In this document: one piece after another, positions 16,320 through 25,812 of the stretch
Layout: the number at the start of each line of letters is the position of its first letter
Numbering within the stretch: position 1 is the stretch's first letter
From: Ancylobacter koreensis
GTDB taxonomy: Bacteria > Pseudomonadota > Alphaproteobacteria > Rhizobiales > Xanthobacteraceae
Assembly (NCBI RefSeq): GCF_023016525.1
Contig: NZ_JALKCG010000001.1
Coordinates: 62,001-126,000, forward strand
Length of the DNA stretch: 64,000 nucleotides
Reading direction: 5' to 3'
The notes under the pieces: model-generated
The model's input: only the letters and a program-made list of their open reading frames with translations
Database searches by the model: none
What the model was told of the DNA's origin: nothing
Translations under genes and position numbers: made by a program

Positions 16320-18928
16320 GCACGGAGCAGCTTTCCGCCACCGCCGGCGCGGGCCATGCGCCTTCCGCCCGGCGTTCCGGGCGTGGCCCGCTGGCCCTGC
16401 GCTTCGCCCTGCGCGAACTGCGCGGCGGCCTGCGCGGCTTCGCCGTGTTCCTCGCCTGCCTCGCGCTCGGCGTCGCGGCCATCGCCGGCGTCGGCGCCTT
16501 CTCGCGCGCGCTGACCGACGGGCTCGCCCGCGAGGGCGCGACGCTGCTCGGGGGCGATGCCGCCTTCTCGCTGGTCCAGCGCGAGGCGAGCCCGGAGGAA
16601 TACGCGCTGATTGCCTCGGGCGGGCGCGTGGCGGCCATCGCTACCACCCGCGCCATGGCCCGCACGGGCAGCGGCGAGACGCTCGACGCCACCCTCGCCG
16701 AGGTGAAGGCGGTGGACAGCGCCTATCCCATGGTCGGCGCGCTGGAGCTCGATCCGCCGCAGTCCGTCCCGAACGCCCTTGCCCGCGACGGGGAAGGGGA
16801 GGGCAAGGCTTTCGGCGCGGTGGTCGACCCGGCGCTGGCCGAGCGGCTCGGCCTGAAGACGGGCGACCATTTCCGTCTCGGCGATGTCGATCTCGTACTG
16901 CGCGGCACCATCGTCCGCGAGCCGGACGCTCTGTCCACCGGCATCGGCTTCGGGCCCCGGCTGATGGTGTCCATCGACGCGCTGCGCGCCTCGAACCTGC
17001 TGCAGCCCGGCAGCCTGGTGCGCTGGCAGTACCGGGCGCAGCTCGCCGACCCCGCCGGCCTCGCCGCCTATGTCGAGCGCGTGCAGCACGGCGCCCCGGA
17101 GGCCGGATTCGAGACCCGCACACGGGAGGCGGCCGCCCCGCGCCTTGAAAACAATGTCCGCCGCTTCACGGAATACCTCACCCTCGTCGGGCTGACCGCG
17201 CTGCTGGTGGGGGGCGTCGGCGTCGCCAATGCGGTGAAGAGCCATCTCGACGCCAAGCGCGGCGTCATCGCCAGCTTCAAGAGCCTCGGCGCACCCGGGC
17301 TCACGGTGTTTTCCATCTACCTCGTCGAGGTCGGGCTGATCGCGCTGGTCGGCATCGGCATCGGCGTGGCGGTCGGCTCCGCGCTGCCCTTCATCGCCAA
17401 CGCCGCCTTCGGCCATCTGCTGCCCGTGCCCATCGCGCCGAGCCTGCAGCCGGGGGCGCTGGCGCTCGCCATCGCCTATGGCGCGCTGATCGCGCTCGCC
17501 TTCGCGCTGTGGCCGCTGGGCCTCGCCCATGACGTGCCGGTCTCGGCGCTGTTCCGCGAGCGGGTGGAGACCGCCCGCCGCCGCCCGCGCCGGCTCTATG
17601 TCGCGGCGACCGCCCTCGCCGTCGCTGCGCTGGCGGGGCTGGCCGTGGCGGCCTCGCAGGAGCCGCGCATCGCGATCTACTATCTCGTGGCCGCCGCAGC
17701 TGTTCTGGTGACGCTGCGCCTCGTCGCGGTCGGCATCATGGCGCTGGCGCGCCGCCTGCCCCGCCCGCGCTCCACCGCGCTGCGCCTCGCCCTCGCCAAC
17801 ATCCACCGGCCGGCGGCACTGACGCCGACCGTGGTGCTCTCGCTCGGCCTCGGCCTGACGCTGCTGGTGACGCTGGCGCTTATCGACCGCAGCCTGACGC
17901 GCGAGCTCTCCTCCCGCCTGCCGACCGAGGCGCCGAGCTATTTCTTCCTCGACATACAGAGCGCGGAGACGGACCACTTCGCCTCCTGGCTGCGCCATCA
18001 GGCGCCGGAAGGCGAGGTGGAGGTGGTACCGATGCTGCGCGGACGCATCATCTCCATGGCCGGCCGTCCGGTCGAGGAGATCACGCCGCCGCCGGAATTC
18101 TCCTGGGTGCTCTCCTCCGACCGCGGCGTGACCTATTCGCCCGACATTCCGGAAGGCTCCACCGTCGTCGCCGGGGACTGGTGGCCGGCCGACTATGCCG
18201 GCCCGCCGCAGGTCTCTTTCGAGCAGGAGATCGCCGACGCCTTCGGGCTGAAAATCGGCGACAAGGTGACGGTGAACGTGCTCGGCCGCTCCATCACCGC
18301 CACCATCGCCAATCTGCGGCAGGTGGAATGGGAGCGGCTCGCCATCAATTTCGTCATGGTGTTCTCGCCCAACACCTTCGCGGGCGCGCCGCACACCTCG
18401 CTCGCCACGCTGACGCTGCCCAACGGCGGCGATCCGGCCTTCGAGCGCGCCATCGGGCGGGCGGTGGCGGCGCAGTTCCCCGCCGTCACCTCGGTGCGGG
18501 TGAAGGAAGCACTGGTGCAGATCGGCGAGATCGTCGGCAACCTGCTGACCGCCATACGCGGCGCGAGCCTGGTGACGCTGCTCGCCAGCGTGCTGGTGCT
18601 CGCCGGGGCTCTCGCCGCAGGCCAGCATCACCGGGTCTACGACGCCGTGGTGCTGAAGACGCTGGGCGCCACCCGCGCGCGGCTGGTGGCGGCGTATGCG
18701 CTGGAATATGCCGCGCTCGGCCTCGTCACCGCCGTGGTGGCGGTGGGTGCCGGCGCGGCGGCGGCCTATGTGGTGGTGGTGTATGTAATGAAGCTCGGCT
18801 TCGCCTGGTCGACCGCCACGGCGGTCGGAGCGGCGGCGGTGGCGCTGGCGCTCACCGTCGGCTTCGGGCTGATCGGCACGTGGCGGGCGCTCGGGCAGAA
18901 GCCGGCACGCATCCTGCGCGATCTGTGA
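16316..18928 (+). CDS. ABC transporter permease, YbbP type (FtsX fold)
   Basis: An 870-residue membrane protein with the YbbP layout: an N-terminal helix near residues 40-65 (FAVFLACLALGVAAIAGVGA), a periplasmic domain, a first FtsX block around residues 270-420, a second anchor region near 445-535, another periplasmic domain and a final FtsX block near 740-865 (ASVLVLAGALAAGQHHRVYDA). It overlaps the ATPase gene by four bases. Together with the adjacent TesA-like esterase this is the common tesA-ybbA-ybbP set. The transported substrate is not known with certainty for this family. Confidence 0.92.
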   Translation: MSTEQLSATAGAGHAPSARRSGRGPLALRFALRELRGGLRGFAVFLACLALGVAAIAGVGAFSRALTDGLAREGATLLGGDAAFSLVQREASPEEYALIASGGRVAAIATTRAMARTGSGETLDATLAEVKAVDSAYPMVGALELDPPQSVPNALARDGEGEGKAFGAVVDPALAERLGLKTGDHFRLGDVDLVLRGTIVREPDALSTGIGFGPRLMVSIDALRASNLLQPGSLVRWQYRAQLADPAGLAAYVERVQHGAPEAGFETRTREAAAPRLENNVRRFTEYLTLVGLTALLVGGVGVANAVKSHLDAKRGVIASFKSLGAPGLTVFSIYLVEVGLIALVGIGIGVAVGSALPFIANAAFGHLLPVPIAPSLQPGALALAIAYGALIALAFALWPLGLAHDVPVSALFRERVETARRRPRRLYVAATALAVAALAGLAVAASQEPRIAIYYLVAAAAVLVTLRLVAVGIMALARRLPRPRSTALRLALANIHRPAALTPTVVLSLGLGLTLLVTLALIDRSLTRELSSRLPTEAPSYFFLDIQSAETDHFASWLRHQAPEGEVEVVPMLRGRIISMAGRPVEEITPPPEFSWVLSSDRGVTYSPDIPEGSTVVAGDWWPADYAGPPQVSFEQEIADAFGLKIGDKVTVNVLGRSITATIANLRQVEWERLAINFVMVFSPNTFAGAPHTSLATLTLPNGGDPAFERAIGRAVAAQFPAVTSVRVKEALVQIGEIVGNLLTAIRGASLVTLLASVLVLAGALAAGQHHRVYDAVVLKTLGATRARLVAAYALEYAALGLVTAVVAVGAGAAAAYVVVVYVMKLGFAWSTATAVGAAAVALALTVGFGLIGTWRALGQKPARILRDL

Positions 18929-19091
18929 GCGGGCGAGCCAGCAAAAGCCTCTGCCGCAGCGTCATATCTGTCGCAAACTTCACTTGCGGCAGACGGTTGC
19001 GCCCCTCATATTCGCGCTGACGCCCTTCTCGCGCCGATCGCCGGCGGGTACCGGGGTGGGCAACGCACTATCAGGAGAGGATCCGTCCAAC

Positions 19092-19874
19092 ATGTCCGAC
19101 TTCAACCGCAACGTCTCCGTGCCGCGCTTCGGGGCGACGGCGGCGCGGACGCAGGCCGAGATCGACCTGGGCCTGCGCGCCTACATGCTGCGCGTCTACA
19201 ACTACATGACGCTCGGCCTCGCCATCACCGGCGCGGCGGCGCTCGGCATCTACATGCTGTCGGTCTCCGACGTGCCGACCCAGGCCGCCATCGCGCCCGG
19301 CGTCTACCTCACCGATCTCGGTGTCGCGCTGTTCTTCAGCCCGCTGCGCTGGGTGGTGATGCTCGCCCCGCTGGCGGCGGTGTTCTTCCTCAGCTTCCGG
19401 GTCGACCGGCTGAGCGTGGGCGCGGCGCAGGGCATCTTCTGGCTCTATGCCGGCCTCGTCGGCGTGTCGCTGGCCAGCATCTTCCTCGTCTACACCCATG
19501 AAAGCGTCGTCCGCGTGTTCTTCATCACGGCGGCGACCTTCGGCGGTCTGAGCCTCTACGGCTACACCACGTCGCGCAGCCTGAGCGGCATGGGCTCCTT
19601 CCTGATCATGGGCCTGTTCGGCATCATCATCGCGTCGCTGGTGAACATCTTCCTCGGCTCGTCGATGCTGCAGTTCGTCATCTCGGTGGTGGGCGTGCTC
19701 GTCTTCGCCGGCCTCACCGCCTACGACACCCAGCGCATCAAGGAGATGTACTTCGCGGGCGACGACGACGTGGTCGCGGGGCGCAAGGCCATCATGGGCG
19801 CGCTGACGCTCTATCTCGACTTCATCAACCTGTTCCTGATGCTGCTGCAGCTCTTCGGCAACCGGAACAACTGA
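19092..19874 (+). CDS. Bax inhibitor-1/YccA family membrane protein
   Basis: A 260-residue inner-membrane protein with about seven hydrophobic helices from residue 35 to the end. The N-terminus (RTQAEIDLGLRAYMLRVYNYM) and the GLTAYDTQRIKEMYF segment before the last helices are the usual family features. ATG 19092 follows an AGGAG at about 19071-19078; the open frame upstream has no such signal. Bacterial members such as YccA and YbhL are linked to membrane protein quality control or calcium leak, but a specific role here is unknown. A strong terminator follows. Confidence 0.93.
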   Translation: MSDFNRNVSVPRFGATAARTQAEIDLGLRAYMLRVYNYMTLGLAITGAAALGIYMLSVSDVPTQAAIAPGVYLTDLGVALFFSPLRWVVMLAPLAAVFFLSFRVDRLSVGAAQGIFWLYAGLVGVSLASIFLVYTHESVVRVFFITAATFGGLSLYGYTTSRSLSGMGSFLIMGLFGIIIASLVNIFLGSSMLQFVISVVGVLVFAGLTAYDTQRIKEMYFAGDDDVVAGRKAIMGALTLYLDFINLFLMLLQLFGNRNN

Positions 19875-19900
19875 TCCCCGGGCACCTCCCGAAACCGAAA

Positions 19901-19927
19901 GCCCCGGCCTCGCGGCCGGGGCTTTTT
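19901..19927. terminator. bidirectional rho-independent terminator
   Basis: GCCCCGGCC (19901-19909), loop TCGC, GGCCGGGGC (19914-19922), then five T. An AAA run on the other side makes it usable from both directions, which fits its place between the convergent BI-1 and HxlR genes. Confidence 0.9.
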
Positions 19928-19945
19928 CGTTCAGGGCACGTCGTT

Positions 19946-20653
<708 letters not shown>

Positions 20654-20757
20654 GGTTGTTTTTGCTAACCAGCGCCTTTACTCCTGTCAACGGACTGCCG
20701 CACGGTCATGCGACAAAGGGATAAAGGTGCCGCAGGGTGCCGACCGGAGGAAACCCG

Positions 20758-21183
20758 ATGCCCAAAATGATCTTCGTGAACCTGCCGGTTCGCGACCTGA
20801 CCCGCGCCATCGCCTTCTACGAGGCCGTCGGCGCGACGAAGAACCCGCAATTTTCCGATGAGACCGGCGCCTGCATGGTGTTCTCCGACACCATCTACGT
20901 CATGGTGCTGACGCACGCGAAATTCGCGAGCTTCGCCCCGCGCCCCATCGCCGATGCGCACGCCGCCACCGGCATGCTGATCGCGCTCGCGCAGGACAGC
21001 CGCGCCGACGTCGACGCGGTCGTGGAGAGCGCCGCCGCAGCCGGCGGCAGGGCCGATCCCAGCGCGATGCAGGATCACGGCTTCATGTACTCGCGCAGCT
21101 TCGAGGATCCGGACGGGCATGTCTGGGAGCCGTTCTGGATGGACATGGCAGCGGTCCAACCCGCCGCCGACGCCGCATCCTGA
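20758..21183 (+). CDS. VOC (glyoxalase/bleomycin resistance-fold) protein
   Basis: A 141-residue protein of the vicinal oxygen chelate superfamily. It has FVNLPVRDLTRAIAFYEAVG at the N-terminus and FEDPDGHVWEPFWMD at the C-terminus, the two beta-alpha-beta-beta-beta halves of the fold; the closing DPDGHVWE glutamate is a usual metal ligand. GGAGG at about 20747-20751 supports the start. It is the first of three short genes facing away from the HxlR regulator. Members include lyases, dioxygenases and resistance proteins, so the reaction cannot be named. Confidence 0.88.
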   Translation: MPKMIFVNLPVRDLTRAIAFYEAVGATKNPQFSDETGACMVFSDTIYVMVLTHAKFASFAPRPIADAHAATGMLIALAQDSRADVDAVVESAAAAGGRADPSAMQDHGFMYSRSFEDPDGHVWEPFWMDMAAVQPAADAAS

Positions 21184-21216
21184 CACCGCTTTGCCGGCAA
21201 TACGAGACGGGAGGAA

Positions 21217-21579
21217 ATGATGAGTTACATCGACGGATTCGTGGTCGCGGTACCGACGGCCAACAAGGAGGCCTACCGCGCCATGGCGGAAAAGGCGGCG
21301 CCGATCTTCATCGACCATGGCGCCCTGCGCCTCGTCGAGACCTGGGGTGACGACGTGCCGGACGGCAAAGTCACCGACTTCCGCATGGCGGTGAAGGCGA
21401 CGCCGGACGAGACGGTGGTGTTCTCCTGGATCGTCTGGCCGTCGAAGGAGGTGCGCGACACCGGCATGAAGAGCTTCATGGAAGACCCGCGCATGAAGGA
21501 GATGACCGAGATGCCGTTCGACGGCAAGCGCATGATCTTCGGCGGCTTCTCCCCGATCGTCGATATCGGGAAAGAGTGA
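21217..21579 (+). CDS. DUF1428 family protein
   Basis: A 120-residue protein with the DUF1428 features: an N-terminal YIDGFVVAVPTANKEAYRAM, a central LRLVETWGDDVPDGKVTDF, and an end with MPFDGKRMIFGGFSPI. The family has a ferredoxin-like fold and no settled function. A Met-Met start leaves the exact initiator (21217 or 21220) open; GGGAGGAA lies just before it. It lies 33 bases after one VOC gene and 4 bases before another, so the three probably share a transcript. Confidence 0.9.
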   Translation: MMSYIDGFVVAVPTANKEAYRAMAEKAAPIFIDHGALRLVETWGDDVPDGKVTDFRMAVKATPDETVVFSWIVWPSKEVRDTGMKSFMEDPRMKEMTEMPFDGKRMIFGGFSPIVDIGKE

Positions 21580-21583
21580 CGCC

Positions 21584-22060
21584 ATGTCTCCGCTGTGCAC
21601 CTGCCTGTGGTTCAACGGCAAGGCGGAGGAAGCCGCGCGTTTCTACACGTCGCTGCTGCCCGATTCGCGGGTCGATTCCGTCAACCTCTCCCCCGTCGAC
21701 ACGCCCGGCAACAAGGCGGGCGAGGTCATCACGGTGGAGTTCACCCTGAACGGCGCGCCCTATCTCGGGCTGAACGGAGGGCCGCGCTACCCGTTCACCC
21801 CGGCCGTCTCGCTGATCGTGCCCTGCGAGGACCAGGCCGAGGTCGACCGGCTCTGGGAGGCGTTCTCCGATGGCGGCACGCCGGTGCAGTGCGGCTGGAT
21901 CACCGACCGCTACGGCCTGTCCTGGCAGATCACCCCGCGCTGGCTGCTGGAGGCCATCAAGGACCCGGACGTCGCGCGCGCGAAGCGGGTCATGGAGGCG
22001 ATGTTCGAGATGGTGAAGCTCGACCTTGCCGCGCTGCAAGCCGCCTATCATCGCAGCTGA
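21584..22060 (+). CDS. PhnB-like VOC protein
   Basis: A 158-residue VOC-fold protein. The opening CTCLWFNGKAEEAARFYTSL and the later ITDRYGLSWQITPRWLLEAI belong to the PhnB/3-demethylubiquinone-methyltransferase-like group, which is named after misassigned members and is not itself shown to be a methyltransferase. It begins four bases after the DUF1428 gene. PhnB-like and DUF1428 genes are often neighbours and often sit near HxlR or ArsR regulators, as here. Substrate unknown. Confidence 0.9.
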   Translation: MSPLCTCLWFNGKAEEAARFYTSLLPDSRVDSVNLSPVDTPGNKAGEVITVEFTLNGAPYLGLNGGPRYPFTPAVSLIVPCEDQAEVDRLWEAFSDGGTPVQCGWITDRYGLSWQITPRWLLEAIKDPDVARAKRVMEAMFEMVKLDLAALQAAYHRS

Positions 22061-22072
22061 TGCGCGCGCCGT

Positions 22073-22108
22073 GGCGTTGTGGCTGCCCGGCGCGGACGCT
22101 ACAACGCC
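22073..22108. terminator. hairpin after the VOC operon
   Basis: GGCGTTGT (22073-22080) pairs perfectly with ACAACGCC (22101-22108) across a 20-base GC-rich loop, starting 12 bases after the stop of the PhnB-like gene. There is no T-run, so it may be a weak terminator or an mRNA end-stabiliser. Confidence 0.4.
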
Positions 22109-22157
22109 AACCCGGTGCCGGTCATGAGGGTCCGCGCCGGGCGTGGCGGAGGCAGAG

Positions 22158-23600
22158 ATGAGCTGGACCGACTTCAGGCGCGAGGCGAATTTCATCGGCG
22201 GCGAATGGCAGGCTGCCGATAGCGGCGGCACCATCGACGTGACCAACCCCGCCACGGGCGAGGTCATCGGCACGGTGCCTAACGCCGGCGCCACCGAGAC
22301 CCGTCGCGCCATCGCGGCAGCCGACGCGGCGTTCGAGAGCTTCTCGCACACCACCGCCGACGAGCGCGCCAGGATGCTGCGCCGCCTGCACGCCGCGATC
22401 ATGGACAACCAGCGCGCGCTCGCCGAGCTGCTGACCATCGAGCAGGGCAAGCCGCTGGCCGAATCCATGGGCGAGGTCGGCGCCAGCGCCGCCTATGTGC
22501 TGTGGTTCTCGGAGGAGGCCCGGCGCGCCTATGGCGATGTCATCCCCTCGCCGTGGGGCGAGCGGCGCATTCTGGTGACGAAGCAGCCGGTCGGCGTGAT
22601 CGCCGCCATCACGCCGTGGAACTTCCCCTCGTCCATGCTGGCGCGCAAGATCGGCCCGGCGCTGGCGACGGGCTGCACCTCGGTGGTGAAGCCGGCGACG
22701 CAGACCCCGTATTCGGGCCTTGCCTGGGGCGTGCTGTGCGAGCAGGTCGGCTATCCCGCCGGCGTCGTCAACATCCTCACCGGCTCGGCCTCGGCGATCG
22801 GCGGCGAGCTGACCGCCAACCCGACCGTGCGCAAGATCACCTTCACCGGCTCGACGCCCATCGGCAAGATCCTGATCAAGCAGGCCGCCGAGACGGTGAA
22901 GCGCGTCTCGATGGAGCTGGGCGGCAATGCGCCCTTCCTCGTCTTCGACGACGCCGATCTCGACAAGGCGGTGGAAGGCGCCATTGCCTCCAAATACCGC
23001 AATTCCGGCCAGACCTGCGTCTGCGCCAACCGCTTCTACGCCCAGGCCGGCATCTACGACGCCTTCGTCGAGAAGCTCGCTGCCGCCTCGGCGAAGCTGA
23101 AGGTCGGCCCCGGCCTTGAGGACGGCGTGGTGCAGGGCCCGCTGATCGACGACAAGGCGGTCGCCAAGACCGAGGGCTTCATCGCCGACGCCCTCGCCAA
23201 GGGCGGCAAGGTCGTCACCGGCGGCGGGCGCCACGCGCTGGGCGGCCAGTTCTTCCAGCCCACCGTCATCGCCGGCGCGACGCCCGAGATGAACTTCGCC
23301 CGCGAGGAGATTTTCGGCCCCGTCGCCCCGGTGTTCCGCTTCGAGACCGAGTCGGAAGCGATCAAGCTCGCCAACGACACCGAGTTCGGCCTCGCCTGCT
23401 ATTTCTATACGCGCGACCTCGCGCGCGCCTTCCGCGTCTCGGAGGCGCTGCGCTACGGTCAGGTCGGCATCAATGCCGGCGTCATCACCACGGAAGTGGC
23501 GCCGTTCGGCGGGGTGAAGGAATCCGGCATCGGCCGTGAGGGCTCGAAATACGGCATCGACGAGTATCTCGACCTGAAATACGTCTGCATCGGCCTGTAA
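22158..23600 (+). CDS. gabD: NAD(P)-dependent succinate-semialdehyde dehydrogenase
   Basis: A 480-residue aldehyde dehydrogenase. Key residues are in place: Asn155 (PWNF), Glu253 (MELGGN) and the catalytic Cys287 (SGQTCVCAN). The paired Cys287/Cys289 and the overall sequence match GabD-type succinate-semialdehyde dehydrogenases, which oxidise succinate semialdehyde to succinate at the end of GABA or polyamine breakdown. ATG 22158 was preferred to the GTG at 22143 because GGAGG at 22147-22151 is well spaced for it. It is transcribed alone. A link with the polyamine-type importer at 5 kb is possible but not shown by the layout. Confidence 0.92.
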   Translation: MSWTDFRREANFIGGEWQAADSGGTIDVTNPATGEVIGTVPNAGATETRRAIAAADAAFESFSHTTADERARMLRRLHAAIMDNQRALAELLTIEQGKPLAESMGEVGASAAYVLWFSEEARRAYGDVIPSPWGERRILVTKQPVGVIAAITPWNFPSSMLARKIGPALATGCTSVVKPATQTPYSGLAWGVLCEQVGYPAGVVNILTGSASAIGGELTANPTVRKITFTGSTPIGKILIKQAAETVKRVSMELGGNAPFLVFDDADLDKAVEGAIASKYRNSGQTCVCANRFYAQAGIYDAFVEKLAAASAKLKVGPGLEDGVVQGPLIDDKAVAKTEGFIADALAKGGKVVTGGGRHALGGQFFQPTVIAGATPEMNFAREEIFGPVAPVFRFETESEAIKLANDTEFGLACYFYTRDLARAFRVSEALRYGQVGINAGVITTEVAPFGGVKESGIGREGSKYGIDEYLDLKYVCIGL

Positions 23601-23626
23601 GGGCGGATGCGATGAGACCCGACGCG

Positions 23627-23851
23627 TCAGCGCCGGGTCATCAGGGTCCGATATTCCTGGGTGAGGCTCTCGATCTCGCCGGATGCGAACGGCCAGTCGC
23701 CCACTACCACCCCCTGGCGGATCTCATTGGCCAGAACCGGCCAGAACCGGTCCACCAATGCAGGAATCTCGCGCTCGGCGATGCCCAGCGCGCGCAGGTC
23801 GAGCGCGCAGATCCGCCGGGCGGTCTCTTCTGTTTGACGCATGATCGCCAT
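23627..23851 (-). CDS. small protein of unknown function
   Basis: A 74-residue open frame (or 71 residues from the second ATG at 23842) between the gabD stop and the TetR gene. I do not recognise the family. The predicted protein is helical and soluble, with RRICALDLRALGIAEREIPA and ALVDRFWPVLANEIRQG, and has no signal peptide or membrane segment. A short tandem (GGCCAGAACC twice, 23728-23747) lies within it. Its upstream side, on the minus strand, carries a palindrome and two TRGTGCACA boxes. Composition looks coding, but support is modest. Confidence 0.5.
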   Translation of the reverse strand: MAIMRQTEETARRICALDLRALGIAEREIPALVDRFWPVLANEIRQGVVVGDWPFASGEIESLTQEYRTLMTRR

Positions 23852-23876
23852 CTAGCATGGAACCGGACGGACATGC

Positions 23877-23913
23877 GTACACTAGTGCACACAAAAATGC
23901 GCATTGGTGCACA
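23877..23913. promoter_or_regulatory. palindrome and paired TRGTGCACA boxes
   Basis: GTACACTAGTGCAC (23877-23890) is a palindrome except for one pair, with a perfect CACTAGTG core. TAGTGCACA (23883-23891) and TGGTGCACA (about 23905-23913) form a direct repeat. They sit between the TetR stop and the small-protein start, so they could be an operator for the small gene. Confidence 0.4.
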
Positions 23914-23922
23914 GAAGGCGCG

Positions 23923-24564
23923 CTAGCCTGCCGCCCCTCGCATCGCCGCGGGCCTCGCACCCGCACCCAGCGTGGCGCGCACGAAATCGGCGAGGTCGGC
24001 GATATCGGCGACGATGCGCTCGTCGCCGCGGCTCGCCGACGCATAGAAGATGCCGTCGAGCATCAGGCCGATGCGGCGCGCCGTGCGCGGGATGTCGACC
24101 GGGGGAAAGCGGCCGCTCTCCACCCCGCGCCGCAGCGCGCTTTCCAGCAGCGTCTTCTCGCGGCCGTAGAAGCCGGCGATCAGCCCGTCGAGCTCCTCGT
24201 CACGCAGCGAGGAACTCGCATAGTCCGACATAAGCTTGACCATCAGCGCCAGCGTCGGGGCCAGTTCCATATGGATGTCGAGCCAGGCGAGTATGTCGGC
24301 GAGCGGTTCGGTATCGACCGGCCGGCGTGCCTCATAGCCCGCCATCAGCTGCTCGATGGCGTGCCCGAGCGCGCTGCGCACCAGATCGTCCTTGTTGGCG
24401 AAGTAGTGGTAGAGCAGCCCGACATTGATGTCGCAGACCAGCGCGATGTCGCGCACCGTGACCACGGAGAAATGCCGCTCGGCGAACAGCCGCAACGCTT
24501 CTTCGAGGATCATGCCCCGCCGTTCGGCGGGGTGCAGGCGCTTGCGCGCAGGCCGGGCAGTCAT
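23923..24564 (-). CDS. TetR-family transcriptional regulator
   Basis: A 213-residue regulator. The N-terminal helix-turn-helix reads ILEEALRLFAERHFSVVTVR then ALVCDINVGLLYHYFANKDD, standard for TetR proteins; the rest is an all-helical ligand domain. ATG 24564 is preferred over an upstream start at 24606 because GGAGG lies six bases before it on the minus strand. A perfect inverted repeat (24573-24588) overlaps that Shine-Dalgarno sequence. The gene is divergent from the ABC importer at 24.7 kb and most likely regulates both itself and that operon. Confidence 0.9.
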   Translation of the reverse strand: MTARPARKRLHPAERRGMILEEALRLFAERHFSVVTVRDIALVCDINVGLLYHYFANKDDLVRSALGHAIEQLMAGYEARRPVDTEPLADILAWLDIHMELAPTLALMVKLMSDYASSSLRDEELDGLIAGFYGREKTLLESALRRGVESGRFPPVDIPRTARRIGLMLDGIFYASASRGDERIVADIADLADFVRATLGAGARPAAMRGAAG

Positions 24565-24572
24565 GCGTTTCC

Positions 24573-24588
24573 TCCGTAATTGTACGGA
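24573..24588. promoter_or_regulatory. candidate TetR operator TCCGTA-ATTG-TACGGA
   Basis: A perfect 6-4-6 inverted repeat in the 136-base gap between the divergent TetR and importer genes. It starts nine bases before the TetR ATG and covers its Shine-Dalgarno sequence, as expected for an autoregulatory site. Confidence 0.6.
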
Positions 24589-24700
24589 ATTTTTTGCCTT
24601 GCTCATATGCTATGCGTGCCCATTTGTTGGGCTTGCAGACGATATTAAGTCACCGTTTAATAGCCCGGTCCAGCCATTTCAGCGACCGGAGCCACTCCTC

Positions 24701-25780
24701 ATGATGCGTGTTATCAGGGCTGCAGCCGTTACACTCGGCCTAGCCGCCGCCGCCTTCGCGGCCGTGCCGGGGGCGCAGGCCGCCCCCAAGAAGAGTTTCA
24801 AGGTCGCCTACACCGTCTATATCGGCTTCATGCCGTTCGCCTATCTCAAGTCGTCCGGCATCATGAAGAAGTGGGCCGACAAGTACGGCATCGATGTCGA
24901 GATCATCCAGGCGAACGACTATGTCGGCTCGATCAACCAGTTCATCGCCGGCGAGATCGATGCGGTGGGCGTCGCCTCCATGGACGGCCTCACCATGCCG
25001 GCCGCCGGCGGCGTCGACACCTCGATCTTCCTGATCACCGACTATTCCAACGGCAACGACATCGTCGTCTCCAAGACCGCCAAGACGGTGAAGGAGCTCG
25101 CCGGCCAGGATGTCTACCTGCTCCAGTATTCGGTCTCGCACTATCTGCTGAACCGCGCGCTGCAGCAGGCCGGCATCGACGACCCGACCGCCGCCAAGGC
25201 CGTGAACATCTCCGACGCCGAGATTTCCGCCGCCTTCGTCTCGCAGCCCGACATGAAGCACGCCGTGTCGTGGAAGCCGCTGACCGAGGACATGCTCAAG
25301 GTCTCCGGCACCACCAACCTGTTCGATTCGTCGAAGATCCCCGGCGAGATCATGGACGTATTCATCGGCAACACGCAGACGCTGAAGGACAATCCCGACT
25401 TCGCCAAGGCCGTCGTCGGCGCCTGGTACGAGGCGCTCGGCATTCTCAAGGACGGCGGCCCGAAGGGCGAGGAGATGCGCGCGGTGATGACCAGCGCCAT
25501 GGGCACGGATACGGGCGGCCTTCAGGCGCAGCTCGACACCACCCACTTCTTCTACACCCCGGCCGAGGCGTCGAGCTTCCTGCTCTCGCCGGAGAACGAG
25601 AAGATCTGGAACAGCATCCGCACCTTCTGCTTCCAGCAGGGCCTGTTCGGCCAGGGCGCCACCAGTGTGGATTCGATCGGCATCGAGGTCGCCGACGGGA
25701 CTGTGCTCGGCGACAAGGCCAACATCAAGCTGAGGGTCAACGCGACCTTCACCAAGGATGCGGCGGACGGCAAGCTCTGA
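24701..25780 (+). CDS. ABC transporter substrate-binding protein, urea-carboxylase-associated (TIGR03427-like) type
   Basis: A 359-residue periplasmic protein with a signal peptide ending near AQAAPKK. The mature sequence (YTVYIGFMPFAYLKSSGIMK, WADKYGIDVEIIQANDYVGS, MPAAGGVDTS, QYSVSHYLLNRALQ, FDSSKIPGEIMD, and the TKDAADGKL end) agrees closely, as I recall it, with binding proteins found beside urea/guanidine carboxylase genes, a branch of the NMT1/taurine group. No such carboxylase is in this window; instead the operon continues to a flavin monooxygenase. The open frame extends upstream, but ATG 24701 gives the signal peptide and has CGGAG before it. The ligand is therefore uncertain: a small nitrogen compound is the best guess. 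Confidence 0.85.
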   Translation: MMRVIRAAAVTLGLAAAAFAAVPGAQAAPKKSFKVAYTVYIGFMPFAYLKSSGIMKKWADKYGIDVEIIQANDYVGSINQFIAGEIDAVGVASMDGLTMPAAGGVDTSIFLITDYSNGNDIVVSKTAKTVKELAGQDVYLLQYSVSHYLLNRALQQAGIDDPTAAKAVNISDAEISAAFVSQPDMKHAVSWKPLTEDMLKVSGTTNLFDSSKIPGEIMDVFIGNTQTLKDNPDFAKAVVGAWYEALGILKDGGPKGEEMRAVMTSAMGTDTGGLQAQLDTTHFFYTPAEASSFLLSPENEKIWNSIRTFCFQQGLFGQGATSVDSIGIEVADGTVLGDKANIKLRVNATFTKDAADGKL

Positions 25781-25812
25781 GCCTGCGGGCTCGGACTTCC
25801 TCCGCTGCCGGA

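Noticed and set aside
16043-18631. Long minus-strand open frame opposite the YbbA/YbbP genes
   Set aside because: Low-complexity Arg/His/Gln-rich translation; the plus-strand ABC genes are certain.
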